From positions 372,001-436,000 of the forward strand of contig JAHBYF010000002.1 of NCBI GenBank assembly GCA_019636095.1: a DNA stretch of 64,000 nt, read 5' to 3'. Below are positions 1 to 8,305 of the stretch, in pieces. The position numbers and the translations under genes are program-made. Below the pieces are notes generated by a model, which saw only the letters and a program-made list of their open reading frames with translations, did no database searches and was not told where the DNA came from. Within the stretch, counting starts at the first letter, position 1, and each line of letters starts with the position of its first letter. The DNA comes from Hyphomonadaceae bacterium (GTDB lineage: Bacteria; Pseudomonadota; Alphaproteobacteria; Caulobacterales; Aquidulcibacteraceae).

Positions 1-543
1 AGTGCGAAATGGTCCTCCTGAGGCGGTGAGTGTCAGCCTCTCGACGCGATCTGGGTGGGTGAGAACCTGGAAGATGGCGTTGTGTTCGGAATCTACCGGC
101 AGCAGCGTCGCACCGTGGGCCTTGGCTGCCTCGATGAAGAGCGGTCCGGCACAGACCAAACATTCCTTGTTCGCCAGTGCAACATGAACGCCGCGGCGCA
201 CGGCCGCCATCGTTGGCGCGAGTCCAGCGGCCCCAACGATCGCAGACATCACCCAATCGGCTGGTCGGGCGCCAGCTTCCTCAATGGCAGCCGGACCCGC
301 GCCGACCTCCACATTTAGTCCCACCAATGCAGTTTTCGCGTCGCCCAGCAGGTCAAGATCGGCAATTGCAGCAAATTTGGGTTTGAGCCGCCGGCATGCA
401 TCGACAAGCACATCCAGACGACGGCCGGCAGCGACGGCTTCGACCGAGATGTCCCAGCCCTGTCCGCGTAGCTCCTCGATCACTTGGATGGTGGATTGGC
501 CGACAGAACCGGTCACGCCGAGAATGGAAACAGACCGCGTCAT
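1..543 (-). CDS. dxr: 1-deoxy-D-xylulose 5-phosphate reductoisomerase, N-terminal part (runs off left edge)
   Basis: Dxr makes 2-C-methyl-D-erythritol 4-phosphate from DXP with NADPH, the committed step of the MEP isoprenoid pathway in the cytosol. The minus strand is open from an ATG at 543 to the window edge (181 codons; the family is about 390 long). It begins with a Rossmann NADPH-binding motif, SILGVTGSVGQSTIQV, and later shows the family blocks ANKECLV, PVDSEHNAIFQ and LTASGGPFR. The ATG overlaps the cdsA stop as ATGA, so the two are probably translationally coupled, at the end of a pyrH-frr-uppS-cdsA-dxr operon. The identification is firm; only the C-terminal half is missing because of the window edge. 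Confidence 0.95.
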   Translation of the reverse strand, partial: MTRSVSILGVTGSVGQSTIQVIEELRGQGWDISVEAVAAGRRLDVLVDACRRLKPKFAAIADLDLLGDAKTALVGLNVEVGAGPAAIEEAGARPADWVMSAIVGAAGLAPTMAAVRRGVHVALANKECLVCAGPLFIEAAKAHGATLLPVDSEHNAIFQVLTHPDRVERLTLTASGGPFRT

Positions 544-1430
544 AGGCCGCGTCCGAACAACAATGCCGTTGCACCGGGACCGAATGCGAGCGCGGCACCG
601 ACGAGCAGCGTCGCCGCCATCAGGCTGTCTATCCGGTCAAGCACGCCACCGTGGCCAGGGATGAGTTTGCTTGCGTCCTTCACGCCGAAGTGGCGTTTGA
701 GGAAGGATTCGAAGAGATCACCCATCAAGCCAGTGAATGCCACGATTGCCCCGATGAGCAACCATGCCGTCTGCAGCGAGTTGTCTACGTGGAACAGAAC
801 GCCGCAGCCGTAGCCGGAGACGGCGCCAGCAAGAGTCCCAGCGATGATGCCTGAATAGGTTTTGTTAGGCGACAACCCTCGCGCGATCTTGGGGCCACCA
901 ATTAGCTTGCCGCCAAAATACGCGAAAATGTCCGCGGCCCATATGATGGCGAAGAGCGCCAGGATGGTTTCAAGCCCTTCAGGAGCCCTATCGCGGAGCC
1001 AGAGGAAAATCGCGCATGGGAGCCCGATATATATCGTCCCTCCCACCGTCTCGATGATCGACGCAAGGGTTCTTCGTCGCACTCCCGATAAGCAAGCACA
1101 GGCCACCATCCAGACAAAGGCCAGCGTCAGATGTCCCCAGCTTGAAAACATCACGGCCCCAAGCGAACCCGCGAGCGTAAACATGAAAGCTGGTCTGAAA
1201 TTCTCGGGCTCGCTCATGCGCGCCCACTCATAGCTCATGGCGACCACTGCTGCGCCGCACATGCCTGCGAGCCACGGACCGCCAGACAGGGCCGCAGCGA
1301 CACCAGCCAACGCAAGCACCAATCCTGACACGACGCGTGCGCCAAGGTCGGACCAGTCGCCTCGCGAGAGGGGCGCTGACGGGACAGCGTCAGGCGGGGT
1401 CAGGCGCCGATCCCCCGTAGCGACGCTCAC
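540..1430 (-). CDS. cdsA: phosphatidate cytidylyltransferase (CDP-diglyceride synthase)
   Basis: CdsA converts phosphatidate and CTP to CDP-diacylglycerol, the precursor of membrane phospholipids, in the inner membrane. The protein is a string of hydrophobic helices and carries the C-terminal family signature: LSPNKTYSGIIAG, then KRHFGVKDASKLIPGHGG followed by VLDRIDS. The reading frame stays open far upstream inside uppS, but that part is low-complexity shadow sequence. I place the start at a GTG at 1430 (296 aa, near the family length of about 270-290); a GTG at 1436 is equally possible. Either start lies inside the last codons of uppS, implying coupled translation. The stop overlaps dxr as ATGA. 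Confidence 0.9.
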   Translation of the reverse strand: MSVATGDRRLTPPDAVPSAPLSRGDWSDLGARVVSGLVLALAGVAAALSGGPWLAGMCGAAVVAMSYEWARMSEPENFRPAFMFTLAGSLGAVMFSSWGHLTLAFVWMVACACLSGVRRRTLASIIETVGGTIYIGLPCAIFLWLRDRAPEGLETILALFAIIWAADIFAYFGGKLIGGPKIARGLSPNKTYSGIIAGTLAGAVSGYGCGVLFHVDNSLQTAWLLIGAIVAFTGLMGDLFESFLKRHFGVKDASKLIPGHGGVLDRIDSLMAATLLVGAALAFGPGATALLFGRGL

Positions 1431-2133
1431 GCGCACGGAAGATAGTGATGGCCTCCGTGAGCGCTTCTTTGCCGAAGTCCGGCCAAAGCACGTCGAGGAA
1501 CACCAGCTCCGCGTATGCCGATTGCCAAAGCATGAAATTGGAGAGCCGAAACTCTCCCGACGTACGGATAAGCAAGTCCGCTGCTGGAAGCTCTTCAGTA
1601 TCGAGATAGGATTCGAATATCTTGTGGTCGATGTCGCTGGCCTGGAGTTTGCCGGCGGCGACATCAGTGGCGGCGCGACGCGCGGCGCGAACGATCTCAT
1701 CTTGGCCGCCGTAGTTGAAGGCAATGGTCAAATTGAGCTTGCTGTTGTTCTTGGTGCGCGCTTCGGCATCTTCAATGATCAGTGCGATGTCCCGCTGCAG
1801 ACCTTCTCGGGCGCCGATGACGCGCACGCGCACGCCCTCGCGAACCAATTTGTCGAGATCCCGCGCCACATAGAGCCGCAGCAGATCAAAGAGTGCGTTC
1901 ACTTCTTCGGCTGGCCGCCGCCAGTTCTCGGTCGAAAACCCAAAAACCGTAAGATACGCGACGCCAAGCTCGCCTGCGGCCTCCACCGTACGCCTTAGCG
2001 CTTCAACACCCTCCGCGTGTCCGAAAGTGCGCGGCCGAGCTCGTTGCTTCGCCCAGCGACCATTGCCGTCCATGATGATCGCGACATGGCGCGGCATAGT
2101 CGCTTGACTGGGAGACTGAGCGGGCTGCGCCAT
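1390..2133 (-). CDS. uppS: isoprenyl transferase (undecaprenyl diphosphate synthase)
   Basis: This cis-prenyltransferase condenses isopentenyl diphosphate units onto farnesyl diphosphate to make the C55 lipid carrier for peptidoglycan and other envelope polymers. The 247-residue protein has the family N-terminal motif VAIIMDGNGRWAK with the catalytic Asp near residue 21, then VFGFSTENWRRP, NLTIAFNYGGQDEI, and the C-terminal block DLLIRTSGEFRLSNFMLWQ. Length is typical. It lies 15 bp after frr, and its 3' end overlaps the cdsA start, within a translation-plus-lipid operon order common in bacteria. Confidence 0.96.
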   Translation of the reverse strand: MAQPAQSPSQATMPRHVAIIMDGNGRWAKQRARPRTFGHAEGVEALRRTVEAAGELGVAYLTVFGFSTENWRRPAEEVNALFDLLRLYVARDLDKLVREGVRVRVIGAREGLQRDIALIIEDAEARTKNNSKLNLTIAFNYGGQDEIVRAARRAATDVAAGKLQASDIDHKIFESYLDTEELPAADLLIRTSGEFRLSNFMLWQSAYAELVFLDVLWPDFGKEALTEAITIFRARERRYGGSAPDPA

Positions 2134-2148
2134 CGTAGCGATGCAGGC

Positions 2149-2715
2149 CTAGACCTGCATGATCTCTTGCTCTTTTGTGTGCAGCGCCTCGTCGACCTTC
2201 TTGATGTGATCGTCCGTGGCTTTCTGCACCTCCCCGCCGTGTTTCTTGTGCTCGTCTTCGCTAATGGCGTGCTCTTTTTCGAGCTTCTTCAGATGCTCCA
2301 TTGCATCTCGACGGATATTCCGAACGGCGATGCGCTGTTGTTCGGCGTATTTGCCGGCAACCTTGGCCAGTTCGGTGCGGCGCTCCGTGGTGAGCGGCGG
2401 AATAGGAATGCGAAGCGTTTGGCCATCCACAATGGGGTTGAGCCCAAGATTGGCGGCGCGGATCGCCTTGTCGACTGCAGAGACAACCGCCTTATCCCAA
2501 ACGCTCACCGAGATCATTCGCGGCTCAGGAACACTGACGCTCGCGACCGAAGTCAGCGGAGACTCCGCGCCATAAGCCTCGACTTTTATCGGATCGAGCA
2601 ACGATGGCGACGCCCGCCCGGTGCGGAGCCCCGAAAATTCATGCTGAAGCGCCGTGATCGCGCCATCCATTCGCTTCTTGTAATCATCGAGTTTGAAAGG
2701 CGGCGAGGCTGCCAT
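2149..2715 (-). CDS. frr: ribosome recycling factor
   Basis: Frr splits post-termination ribosomes together with EF-G. The protein (188 aa; family about 185) starts with the expected helix [21 protein letters not shown], followed by [22 protein letters not shown], the typical RRF region, and ends in the long charged helix with [18 protein letters not shown]. The frame is open upstream to 2808, but those 31 codons overlap the end of pyrH and do not resemble RRF, so I use the ATG at 2715. It follows pyrH by 10 bp in the usual pyrH-frr order. Confidence 0.96.
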   Translation of the reverse strand: MAASPPFKLDDYKKRMDGAITALQHEFSGLRTGRASPSLLDPIKVEAYGAESPLTSVASVSVPEPRMISVSVWDKAVVSAVDKAIRAANLGLNPIVDGQTLRIPIPPLTTERRTELAKVAGKYAEQQRIAVRNIRRDAMEHLKKLEKEHAISEDEHKKHGGEVQKATDDHIKKVDEALHTKEQEIMQV

Positions 2716-2725
2716 AATATTCGTC

Positions 2726-3469
2726 CTAATCTGAAATGGTGGTGCAGACACCGCGCCCATGCAAAACGTCTGCGAGACTGCCGCGCGTGCCGATTGAGAA
2801 AACGACAATCGGGATACCGTTGTCGCGCATGAGACTGACGGCCGATGCGTCCATGACTTTGAGGTCGCGCGCCAGCACTTCGTGATAGCTCAGCTTGTCG
2901 TAGCGTGTGGCAGTTTTGTCCTTCTTCGGATCGGCGGTGTAAACGCCATCGACTTGCGTGCCTTTCAGCAACGCGTCGCACCCCATCTCCGCTGCGCGCA
3001 GAGCCGCCCCGGTGTCTGTCGTGAAGAACGGATTGCCGGTGCCGGCTGCAAAAATTACGATGCGGCCCTTCTCCATGTGGCGCATGGCGCGGCGACGGAT
3101 GTATGGCTCACAAACCGTCACCATGGGGATCGCGGAGAGCACGCGCGCCTGACCGCCGAGGCTCTCAATCGCGTTCTGCATGGCAAGTGCGTTCATGACT
3201 GTCGCGAGCATGCCCATGTAGTCGGCGCTGGCGCGTTCCATGCCTTTCGCGGCGCCTTGGACGCCGCGGAAGATGTTGCCTCCTCCGATGACCAGACAAA
3301 TCTCCGCCCCGGATGCGGCAGCGTCGAGAACCGCCTTGGCGATGTGCTCGCAGACGCCGGTGTCGATGCCGAACTGACCGTCCCCCATGAGCGCCTCGCC
3401 CGATATTTTGAGGAGGACGCGCTTGTAGCGCAGCCCGCTTGGGCTGGGTCGGGTTTCGGCGAGGCTCAT
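2726..3469 (-). CDS. pyrH: uridylate kinase (UMP kinase)
   Basis: PyrH phosphorylates UMP to UDP in de novo pyrimidine synthesis. It belongs to the amino-acid kinase fold. The 247-aa protein shows [16 protein letters not shown] at the N-terminus, [11 protein letters not shown] in the nucleotide loop, [17 protein letters not shown], and [11 protein letters not shown] near the C-terminus. The frame is open up to 3571, but the ATG at 3469 gives the normal family N-terminus. The upstream region holds the tsf terminator, so pyrH most likely opens a new transcription unit that continues through frr, uppS, cdsA and dxr. Confidence 0.97.
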   Translation of the reverse strand: MSLAETRPSPSGLRYKRVLLKISGEALMGDGQFGIDTGVCEHIAKAVLDAAASGAEICLVIGGGNIFRGVQGAAKGMERASADYMGMLATVMNALAMQNAIESLGGQARVLSAIPMVTVCEPYIRRRAMRHMEKGRIVIFAAGTGNPFFTTDTGAALRAAEMGCDALLKGTQVDGVYTADPKKDKTATRYDKLSYHEVLARDLKVMDASAVSLMRDNGIPIVVFSIGTRGSLADVLHGRGVCTTISD

Positions 3470-3540
3470 GAGACAGAATCTATAGACCACCGCGGCCGGC
3501 AAAGTCAGCCAAGAGTTCCAGGGAACCGCCACAAAACAAA

Positions 3541-3568
3541 GGGGCGCGGACCTCGCAGCCCGCGCCCC
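3541..3568 (-). terminator. Rho-independent terminator of the rpsB-tsf unit
   Basis: A 9-bp perfect GC stem (GGGGCGCGG at 3541-3549 pairing with CCGCGCCCC at 3560-3568) with a 10-nt loop lies 22 bp past the tsf stop. On the minus strand it is followed directly by TTTGTTTTGTGG, a U-rich tail. It separates rpsB-tsf from pyrH. Confidence 0.85.
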
Positions 3569-3590
3569 CAATTTCCGCCCTTACTACTGG

Positions 3591-4532
3591 TTAGTTCTTC
3601 GTTCCGGACATCGACGCCACTTCGGCTGCGAAATCATCCACGCGCTTTTCGACGCCTTCGCCAACACCAAAGCGGACGAAGCCCTTAATCTTGATCGGCC
3701 CGCCAACGTCCTTTTCAGCGCCCTTCATAGCCGCCTCGACAGTCTCGTCGGGGTTCATCACGAAGGCCTGCTTCACCAGCACCGATTCTTCGAAGAATTT
3801 GCGCATGCGGCCTTCGAGCATTTTGTCGAGCACTTGTTGAGGCTTGCCGGCGGCTTTCGGGTCTTCCTTGATCTGATCGAGCAAGACGGTTTTTTCGCGC
3901 TCGACGCGATCAGCAGCGATGTCGCTTTCGTTGAGCGCCAACGGATTGGCCGAAGCGATGTGCATGGCGACCTTCTTGCCGAAGGCCTCCAGTTTCGTCT
4001 TGTCGCCCGTCGATTCCAACGCGACCAGAACCGCGATGCGCCCAAGGTGATCCGTGCCGTCCACCTTGGAGTGAACGTAGGCAGCAATGACGCCGTTCTC
4101 GACGCTAAGCTTCGCCGAACGGCGGAGCGTGATGTTTTCACCGATCGTCGCAATCAGGTTCGTCACGGCCTCTGAGACCTTCTGGCCTTCATGAACCGAA
4201 TCCAACAATGCTTGGTGGTTATTGGCCTTGAGCGCCAGTTGCGCGAAAGCGCCCGCAGCTTTTTGGAAATCAGCGTTGCGGGCGACAAAATCGGTCTCTG
4301 AGTTGAGTTCAATGACTGTGCCGTGATCGGCTGCGATCGCGATCGCGACAATACCTTCGGCCGCCGCTCGGTCAGCCTTCTTGGCGGCCTTGGAGAGCCC
4401 CTTGGCGCGCAACCAATCAACAGCGGCCTCAAGGTCGCCGTTGGTTTCCGCCAACGCCTTCTTGCAATCCATCATGCCAACGCCGGTCTTTTCGCGCAGG
4501 TCCTTGACCAGCGCAGCGGTGATTTCCGCCAT
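3591..4532 (-). CDS. tsf: translation elongation factor Ts
   Basis: EF-Ts is the guanine nucleotide exchange factor for EF-Tu. The 313-aa product starts with the UBA-like helix region, where the family motif [19 protein letters not shown] is intact. It continues with [20 protein letters not shown] and the core block [14 protein letters not shown]. Length fits the alphaproteobacterial form (about 300-310). It follows rpsB by 32 bp, the near-universal rpsB-tsf pairing, and is followed by a strong terminator at 3541-3568. Confidence 0.97.
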   Translation of the reverse strand: MAEITAALVKDLREKTGVGMMDCKKALAETNGDLEAAVDWLRAKGLSKAAKKADRAAAEGIVAIAIAADHGTVIELNSETDFVARNADFQKAAGAFAQLALKANNHQALLDSVHEGQKVSEAVTNLIATIGENITLRRSAKLSVENGVIAAYVHSKVDGTDHLGRIAVLVALESTGDKTKLEAFGKKVAMHIASANPLALNESDIAADRVEREKTVLLDQIKEDPKAAGKPQQVLDKMLEGRMRKFFEESVLVKQAFVMNPDETVEAAMKGAEKDVGGPIKIKGFVRFGVGEGVEKRVDDFAAEVASMSGTKN

Positions 4533-4564
4533 TTTCTGCTCCTGAGACTTCTCTCGTCAGTTAC

Positions 4565-5377
4565 TTAGTAGTTCGCGCCAGTAGGGCCATCGATCGGGCT
4601 CTCGACCGGGCCAGACGGCGGACGTTCGCGCACCGCCGCCTCAACCGGCGGACGCTCCGAAGCGCCGATGTCCTTGCCGCCACGCACTTGGCCTTCAGTC
4701 AGACCGTCGAGCACGGCGTCGGCGATCAAATCGCAATAGAGCTGGATCGCACGCGCGGCATCGTCGTTGCCCGGGATCGGGAACGTGACCGCATCTGGAT
4801 CGCAATTCGAGTCGACAACGGCGACGACCGGGATGCCGAGCTTCTTGGCTTCCTGAATGGCGATCGCTTCCTTGTTGGTGTCGATCACGAACATCAGGTC
4901 CGGAACACCACCCATCGACGCGATGCCGCCGAGCGAGCGGTCGAGCTTGTCACGCTCGCGCTGAAGGTTCAGCACCTCGCGCTTGGTAAGTCCGACGCCG
5001 CCGCCTTGGATGATGGCTTCGACTTCACGCAGACGCGCGATCGACTTGGACACCGTTTGCCAGTTGGTCAGCGTGCCGCCGAGCCAGCGTTGGTTGATGT
5101 AGTACTGCGCCGAGCGTTGCGCGGCAGCCTTGATGTGATCAGCGGCCTGACGCTTGGTACCGACGAAGAGCACGCGCCCGCCGCCAGCGGCGACTTCGCG
5201 AACCTTTAGAAGCGCCTGGTGCAACAACGGCACGGTCTGCGAAAGATCGAGAATATGGATGTTGGCTTTCTCGCCGAAGATGTAGCGGTCCATCTTCGGA
5301 TTCCAACGATGGGTCTGGTGACCAAAGTGCGCGCCAGCTTCCAAAAGCTGACGCATGCTGAATTCAGGCAGCGCCAT
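4565..5377 (-). CDS. rpsB: 30S ribosomal protein S2
   Basis: S2 is a peripheral 30S protein. The 270-aa protein has the family N-terminal region with [24 protein letters not shown], then [17 protein letters not shown], and the typical segment [19 protein letters not shown]. The block [21 protein letters not shown] and the following [14 protein letters not shown] are also diagnostic. The C-terminal 40 residues form a Pro/Glu-rich tail with no clear fold (repeated ERPP). The gene has a well-formed promoter at 5501-5529 and a leader of roughly 115 nt carrying a hairpin. Confidence 0.97.
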   Translation of the reverse strand: MALPEFSMRQLLEAGAHFGHQTHRWNPKMDRYIFGEKANIHILDLSQTVPLLHQALLKVREVAAGGGRVLFVGTKRQAADHIKAAAQRSAQYYINQRWLGGTLTNWQTVSKSIARLREVEAIIQGGGVGLTKREVLNLQRERDKLDRSLGGIASMGGVPDLMFVIDTNKEAIAIQEAKKLGIPVVAVVDSNCDPDAVTFPIPGNDDAARAIQLYCDLIADAVLDGLTEGQVRGGKDIGASERPPVEAAVRERPPSGPVESPIDGPTGANY

Positions 5378-5416
5378 GAGTTTCGTTCCTTTTCCGGTTT
5401 GCCGCCACGGAAGAGA

Positions 5417-5436
5417 CCTAGGATTTTCGTCCTAGG
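5417..5436 (-). promoter_or_regulatory. hairpin in the rpsB leader
   Basis: CCTAGGA-TTTTCG-TCCTAGG is a perfect 7-bp inverted repeat with a 6-nt loop, 40-59 bp before the rpsB start and inside the predicted leader. S2 is known to repress its own rpsB-tsf mRNA in several bacteria through leader structures. Whether this hairpin is that element is inference. It lacks a U tail, so it does not look like a simple terminator. Confidence 0.5.
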
Positions 5437-5500
5437 ACCGGATGGAGGAGCCAGCCGCTTTCAGACCGCCCCGCCGCTCCCGCGTGCGAAGTGAGGCGCG

Positions 5501-5529
5501 GATATAGAAGGCATCCACAGGCTTATCAA
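5501..5529 (-). promoter_or_regulatory. sigma-70-type promoter of rpsB-tsf
   Basis: On the minus strand TTGATA (5529-5524), a 17-nt spacer and TATATC (5506-5501) make a near-consensus housekeeping promoter. The start of transcription would be near 5494, giving a leader of about 115 nt before rpsB. No other gene lies between it and rpsB. Confidence 0.7.
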
Positions 5530-5569
5530 GCCCATGGAGACGCCCGGATTGGCAAAGCTGGCTCTCGCC

Positions 5570-6820
5570 CTAGTGCTGCCGGTTACGCGGGTTGTAGCGG
5601 TCCCGGAGCTGAGTTTGGCGCGAGGTGAGCGGCTGCTCGACGCCTTCGATAAACACAGCCGTTGGCGCCGATGTCACCTGCAACGGATCCCCGTCCCAAA
5701 TCACCACATCCGCCAGGTAGTTGCGTTCGAGGCGGCCCAGGTTCGAAACGCCGAAAATCTCAGCCGGTCCGCGCGTCACTGCGGCAAAGGCTGCGTCCCA
5801 GGGCAAACCATTGGCGACCGCGTTGCCGGCCAGTTGCAGGACAAGCCGCGCCTGGTGCGCATCGACCGAGCCAGGACCCGGCGCGATGGCAATACGCACC
5901 CCAGCCCGATTGAGCAGCACCGCGTTGTCTAGTCGCGCAGATAGCCGCTCAAAATGGTCCGGGAGGTTGACCAATGGATCAAGGATCACCGGTATGTGGG
6001 CGTTTGCGAGTTCGTCTGCGACTTGCCAACCCTCAGCCCCGCCGTGGATGACGAAGCGCAGGTTTGGGTTCGCGCGCTTGAAGCGTATCAAGCGGCGAAT
6101 ATCTGCAGCGCTGTCGACATGGACGAGAAAGAAGCCCTGCCCGCGGGCAAATGGCTGCAGCGCCTGAGCGTCAATTTCGTCAAGCAGGGCGCCGCCTTGG
6201 CCACTGCGATAACGGTTCGGATATTCGCGTGCATCTCGCAGCGCGGCCTCGAACGCCGGCCAAAGCGCCGCGCGCGAACCGCCGGTCCGGTTGGCGCCCG
6301 CTTCCCCCAGTTCGACCACCATGAAAGCGCGATCGCGAAACACGCTGTCGGGATCGCCACTCATCGAGACGAGCGCGCCGCGCCCGTCGAAGATCGTGCT
6401 GCTCGCACTCGGCGCAATGGCGGCGCGGGTGACCCCCTCGATCCGCGTGACCGGTATCGCAGTGACACTTGGGTTGAAGGCTTGGCCCGCGTCAGCCGCC
6501 GCGGAGATAAGGTTGCCGCCAACGTTTGCATCGTTCGGCGCACCGGATCCCGAAATTTCGCTCAGACCCACTTCACTCATCGCTGCAAAGGCGCCGGGCG
6601 TTACGAAGGCGCCATTGGCCTCGATTACTCGAGCCCCGCGCGGCGCCGCGATGTTGGCGCCGACAGCGCTGATCCGGCCATCGACAATGAGAACGTCCCC
6701 GTTCTCGATAATCCCCGCGGCGCCGTTCGTGACGACACGGCCGTTATTGATCAGGATTGTCTCCGCCGCTGCAGGCGTCGCAATCGCGGCCGCGAGAAGC
6801 AGTGCAGCTAACGTTCTCAT
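5570..6820 (-). CDS. exported amidohydrolase-fold protein lacking the HxH metal motif
   Basis: A 416-aa protein with a clear Sec signal peptide (MRTLAALLLAAAIATPAAA). It has the composite-domain strands of metal-dependent amidohydrolases: NNGRVVTNGAAGIIENGDVLIVDGRI split around residues 25-50, and ADVVIWDGDPLQVTSAPTAV near the C-terminus. Where the partner gene upstream has TPGIIDAHSHLG, this one reads TPGAFAAMSEVG, so both N-terminal metal-binding histidines are replaced (Met and Glu at about residues 81 and 83). It overlaps the upstream amidohydrolase by 4 bp (ATGA). It is probably a catalytically weak or inactive partner or subunit in the periplasm; the substrate is unknown. Confidence 0.8.
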   Translation of the reverse strand: MRTLAALLLAAAIATPAAAETILINNGRVVTNGAAGIIENGDVLIVDGRISAVGANIAAPRGARVIEANGAFVTPGAFAAMSEVGLSEISGSGAPNDANVGGNLISAAADAGQAFNPSVTAIPVTRIEGVTRAAIAPSASSTIFDGRGALVSMSGDPDSVFRDRAFMVVELGEAGANRTGGSRAALWPAFEAALRDAREYPNRYRSGQGGALLDEIDAQALQPFARGQGFFLVHVDSAADIRRLIRFKRANPNLRFVIHGGAEGWQVADELANAHIPVILDPLVNLPDHFERLSARLDNAVLLNRAGVRIAIAPGPGSVDAHQARLVLQLAGNAVANGLPWDAAFAAVTRGPAEIFGVSNLGRLERNYLADVVIWDGDPLQVTSAPTAVFIEGVEQPLTSRQTQLRDRYNPRNRQH

Positions 6821-8199
6821 TGCGTGCGCCCCCGCGAATATGTTTGGCCAAGTTCGAAGTCTGACGGGGGATCGCGTTGGGCGCCCCGCTCATACATCAC
6901 GGCGCCGTCAATGAAGACACGCTCGGCGACGGCATAACTCGAAAGCGGGTCCGCCGACCAAATCACCACATCCGCGCGACGGCCCGGTTCAAGCGTGCCG
7001 GTTTCTTGATCAATGTGCAGTGCGCGCGCGGGATTGCGCGACAACCAGGTCCATGCCTGTCCGCGTGTGATCTCGATTCCGGCCCGGCGACCGTCGGCCA
7101 TCGCCTTAGCCGCTTCTTGGTTCAGCCGCTGAATGCCGACTTCGCTGTCGGAGTGGACGATCGCGCAAGCGCCGGCGGCGTCAACAAAGGCAATGTTCTC
7201 GCGAATGCCGTCATATGCTTCGAGCTTGAAGCCCCACCAGTCGGCCCACATTGCCGAGCAAATACCCTCGTCACGCAGCATATCGGCGATCTTATAGGCC
7301 TCCACGGCGTGGTGGAACGCGGCGATATGGAAATGGAATTCATGCGCGACTTGTATGGCGTTGGCCATCTCATCAGCACGATAGCAGTGCCACTGCAAAA
7401 TGATGTCGCCGTTGATAACGCCTGCGAGCGTTTCCATCTCTAGGTCGCGATCGGGCGGATCTCCGTGGCCGTTCTCAGCCGCCTCCATCCGGCGCGCATA
7501 GCGCGCAGCGTTTGCGAAGGCTTGCCGATAACCCGCGACATTACCCATCCCCGTCGCAGGAGATTGGTTGCGAGAGCCATAAACGCGCGCTGGGTTTTCG
7601 CCGCATGCCATCTTCAGGCTTTGCGGCGCACCCGGAAATTTCATCTCCTGCACGGTCGTCGCGCCGAGCACTGGACGTAGTGTCACGCCGCGTCCGCCGA
7701 AGAGATTGCCTGATCCGGGCAAGATGTGCAGCGTCGTGATCCCGCCAGCGACAGCGCGCAGGAAGCCAGGATCTTGTGGCCACACCGAGTGCTCCGCCCA
7801 GACCTCAGCGGTGTTCGGCTGCGTGAGTTCGTTGCCATCAGCGGTCGCGTCGATCGCCGGTGAAGGATAAACGCCCAAGTGCGAGTGCGCATCGATGATC
7901 CCTGGTGTCACGAACTTGCCGGTGCCATCGATTATTGTCGCACCATCAGCACTGAGGTTCTGGCCCACTGAGACGATCCGCCCGTCGCGCATGAACACGT
8001 CGGCATTCGCCAGCTCGGCGCCGTTTCCATCGAAAACCGTGGCGTTTCGGATCAGTGTGGGCACGGACGGACGCGGCGTGTACGTCGACGCAAACGGCTC
8101 AGGCCCCTCAACACTGGCGGTATCCGTGCCTGCGGTTGCACAAGCGGCTAGGCTAAGCAGCGCGACGAGCGCGACGGTTGGACGCAAATTGAAGCGCAT
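6817..8199 (-). CDS. amidohydrolase-family lipoprotein (imidazolonepropionase-like)
   Basis: A metal-dependent hydrolase of the amidohydrolase superfamily, predicted to be a lipoprotein: the signal peptide ends in a lipobox LAAC with Cys20. It has the metal motif HSH at residues 105-107 in TPGIIDAHSHLG, a conserved His-rich stretch around 286-297 (HEFHFHIAAFHH), and the late Asp ligand in VHSDSEVG (about 351). The C-terminal composite strand reads GRRADVVIWSADPL. The frame extends to 8265, but the ATG at 8199 precedes the signal peptide. It may act on peptides or cyclic amides in the periplasm; the real substrate cannot be read from sequence. The downstream gene is a degenerate paralogue in the same unit. 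Confidence 0.85.
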   Translation of the reverse strand: MRFNLRPTVALVALLSLAACATAGTDTASVEGPEPFASTYTPRPSVPTLIRNATVFDGNGAELANADVFMRDGRIVSVGQNLSADGATIIDGTGKFVTPGIIDAHSHLGVYPSPAIDATADGNELTQPNTAEVWAEHSVWPQDPGFLRAVAGGITTLHILPGSGNLFGGRGVTLRPVLGATTVQEMKFPGAPQSLKMACGENPARVYGSRNQSPATGMGNVAGYRQAFANAARYARRMEAAENGHGDPPDRDLEMETLAGVINGDIILQWHCYRADEMANAIQVAHEFHFHIAAFHHAVEAYKIADMLRDEGICSAMWADWWGFKLEAYDGIRENIAFVDAAGACAIVHSDSEVGIQRLNQEAAKAMADGRRAGIEITRGQAWTWLSRNPARALHIDQETGTLEPGRRADVVIWSADPLSSYAVAERVFIDGAVMYERGAQRDPPSDFELGQTYSRGRTQ

Positions 8200-8305
8200 G
8201 TGCCCTCCCCCTCTGGAGCGGAGGACATTTGGAGAGCTTCCCACGCGCGCGGCAAGCCTTTGCACGCGTTTCGGGAGATTTCTTCGACGAGCCGCCGCTG
8301 GCGCC

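Noticed and set aside
2716..2808. Upstream extension of frr
   Set aside because: The extra 31 codons overlap pyrH and do not resemble the RRF N-terminus; the ATG at 2715 fits the family.
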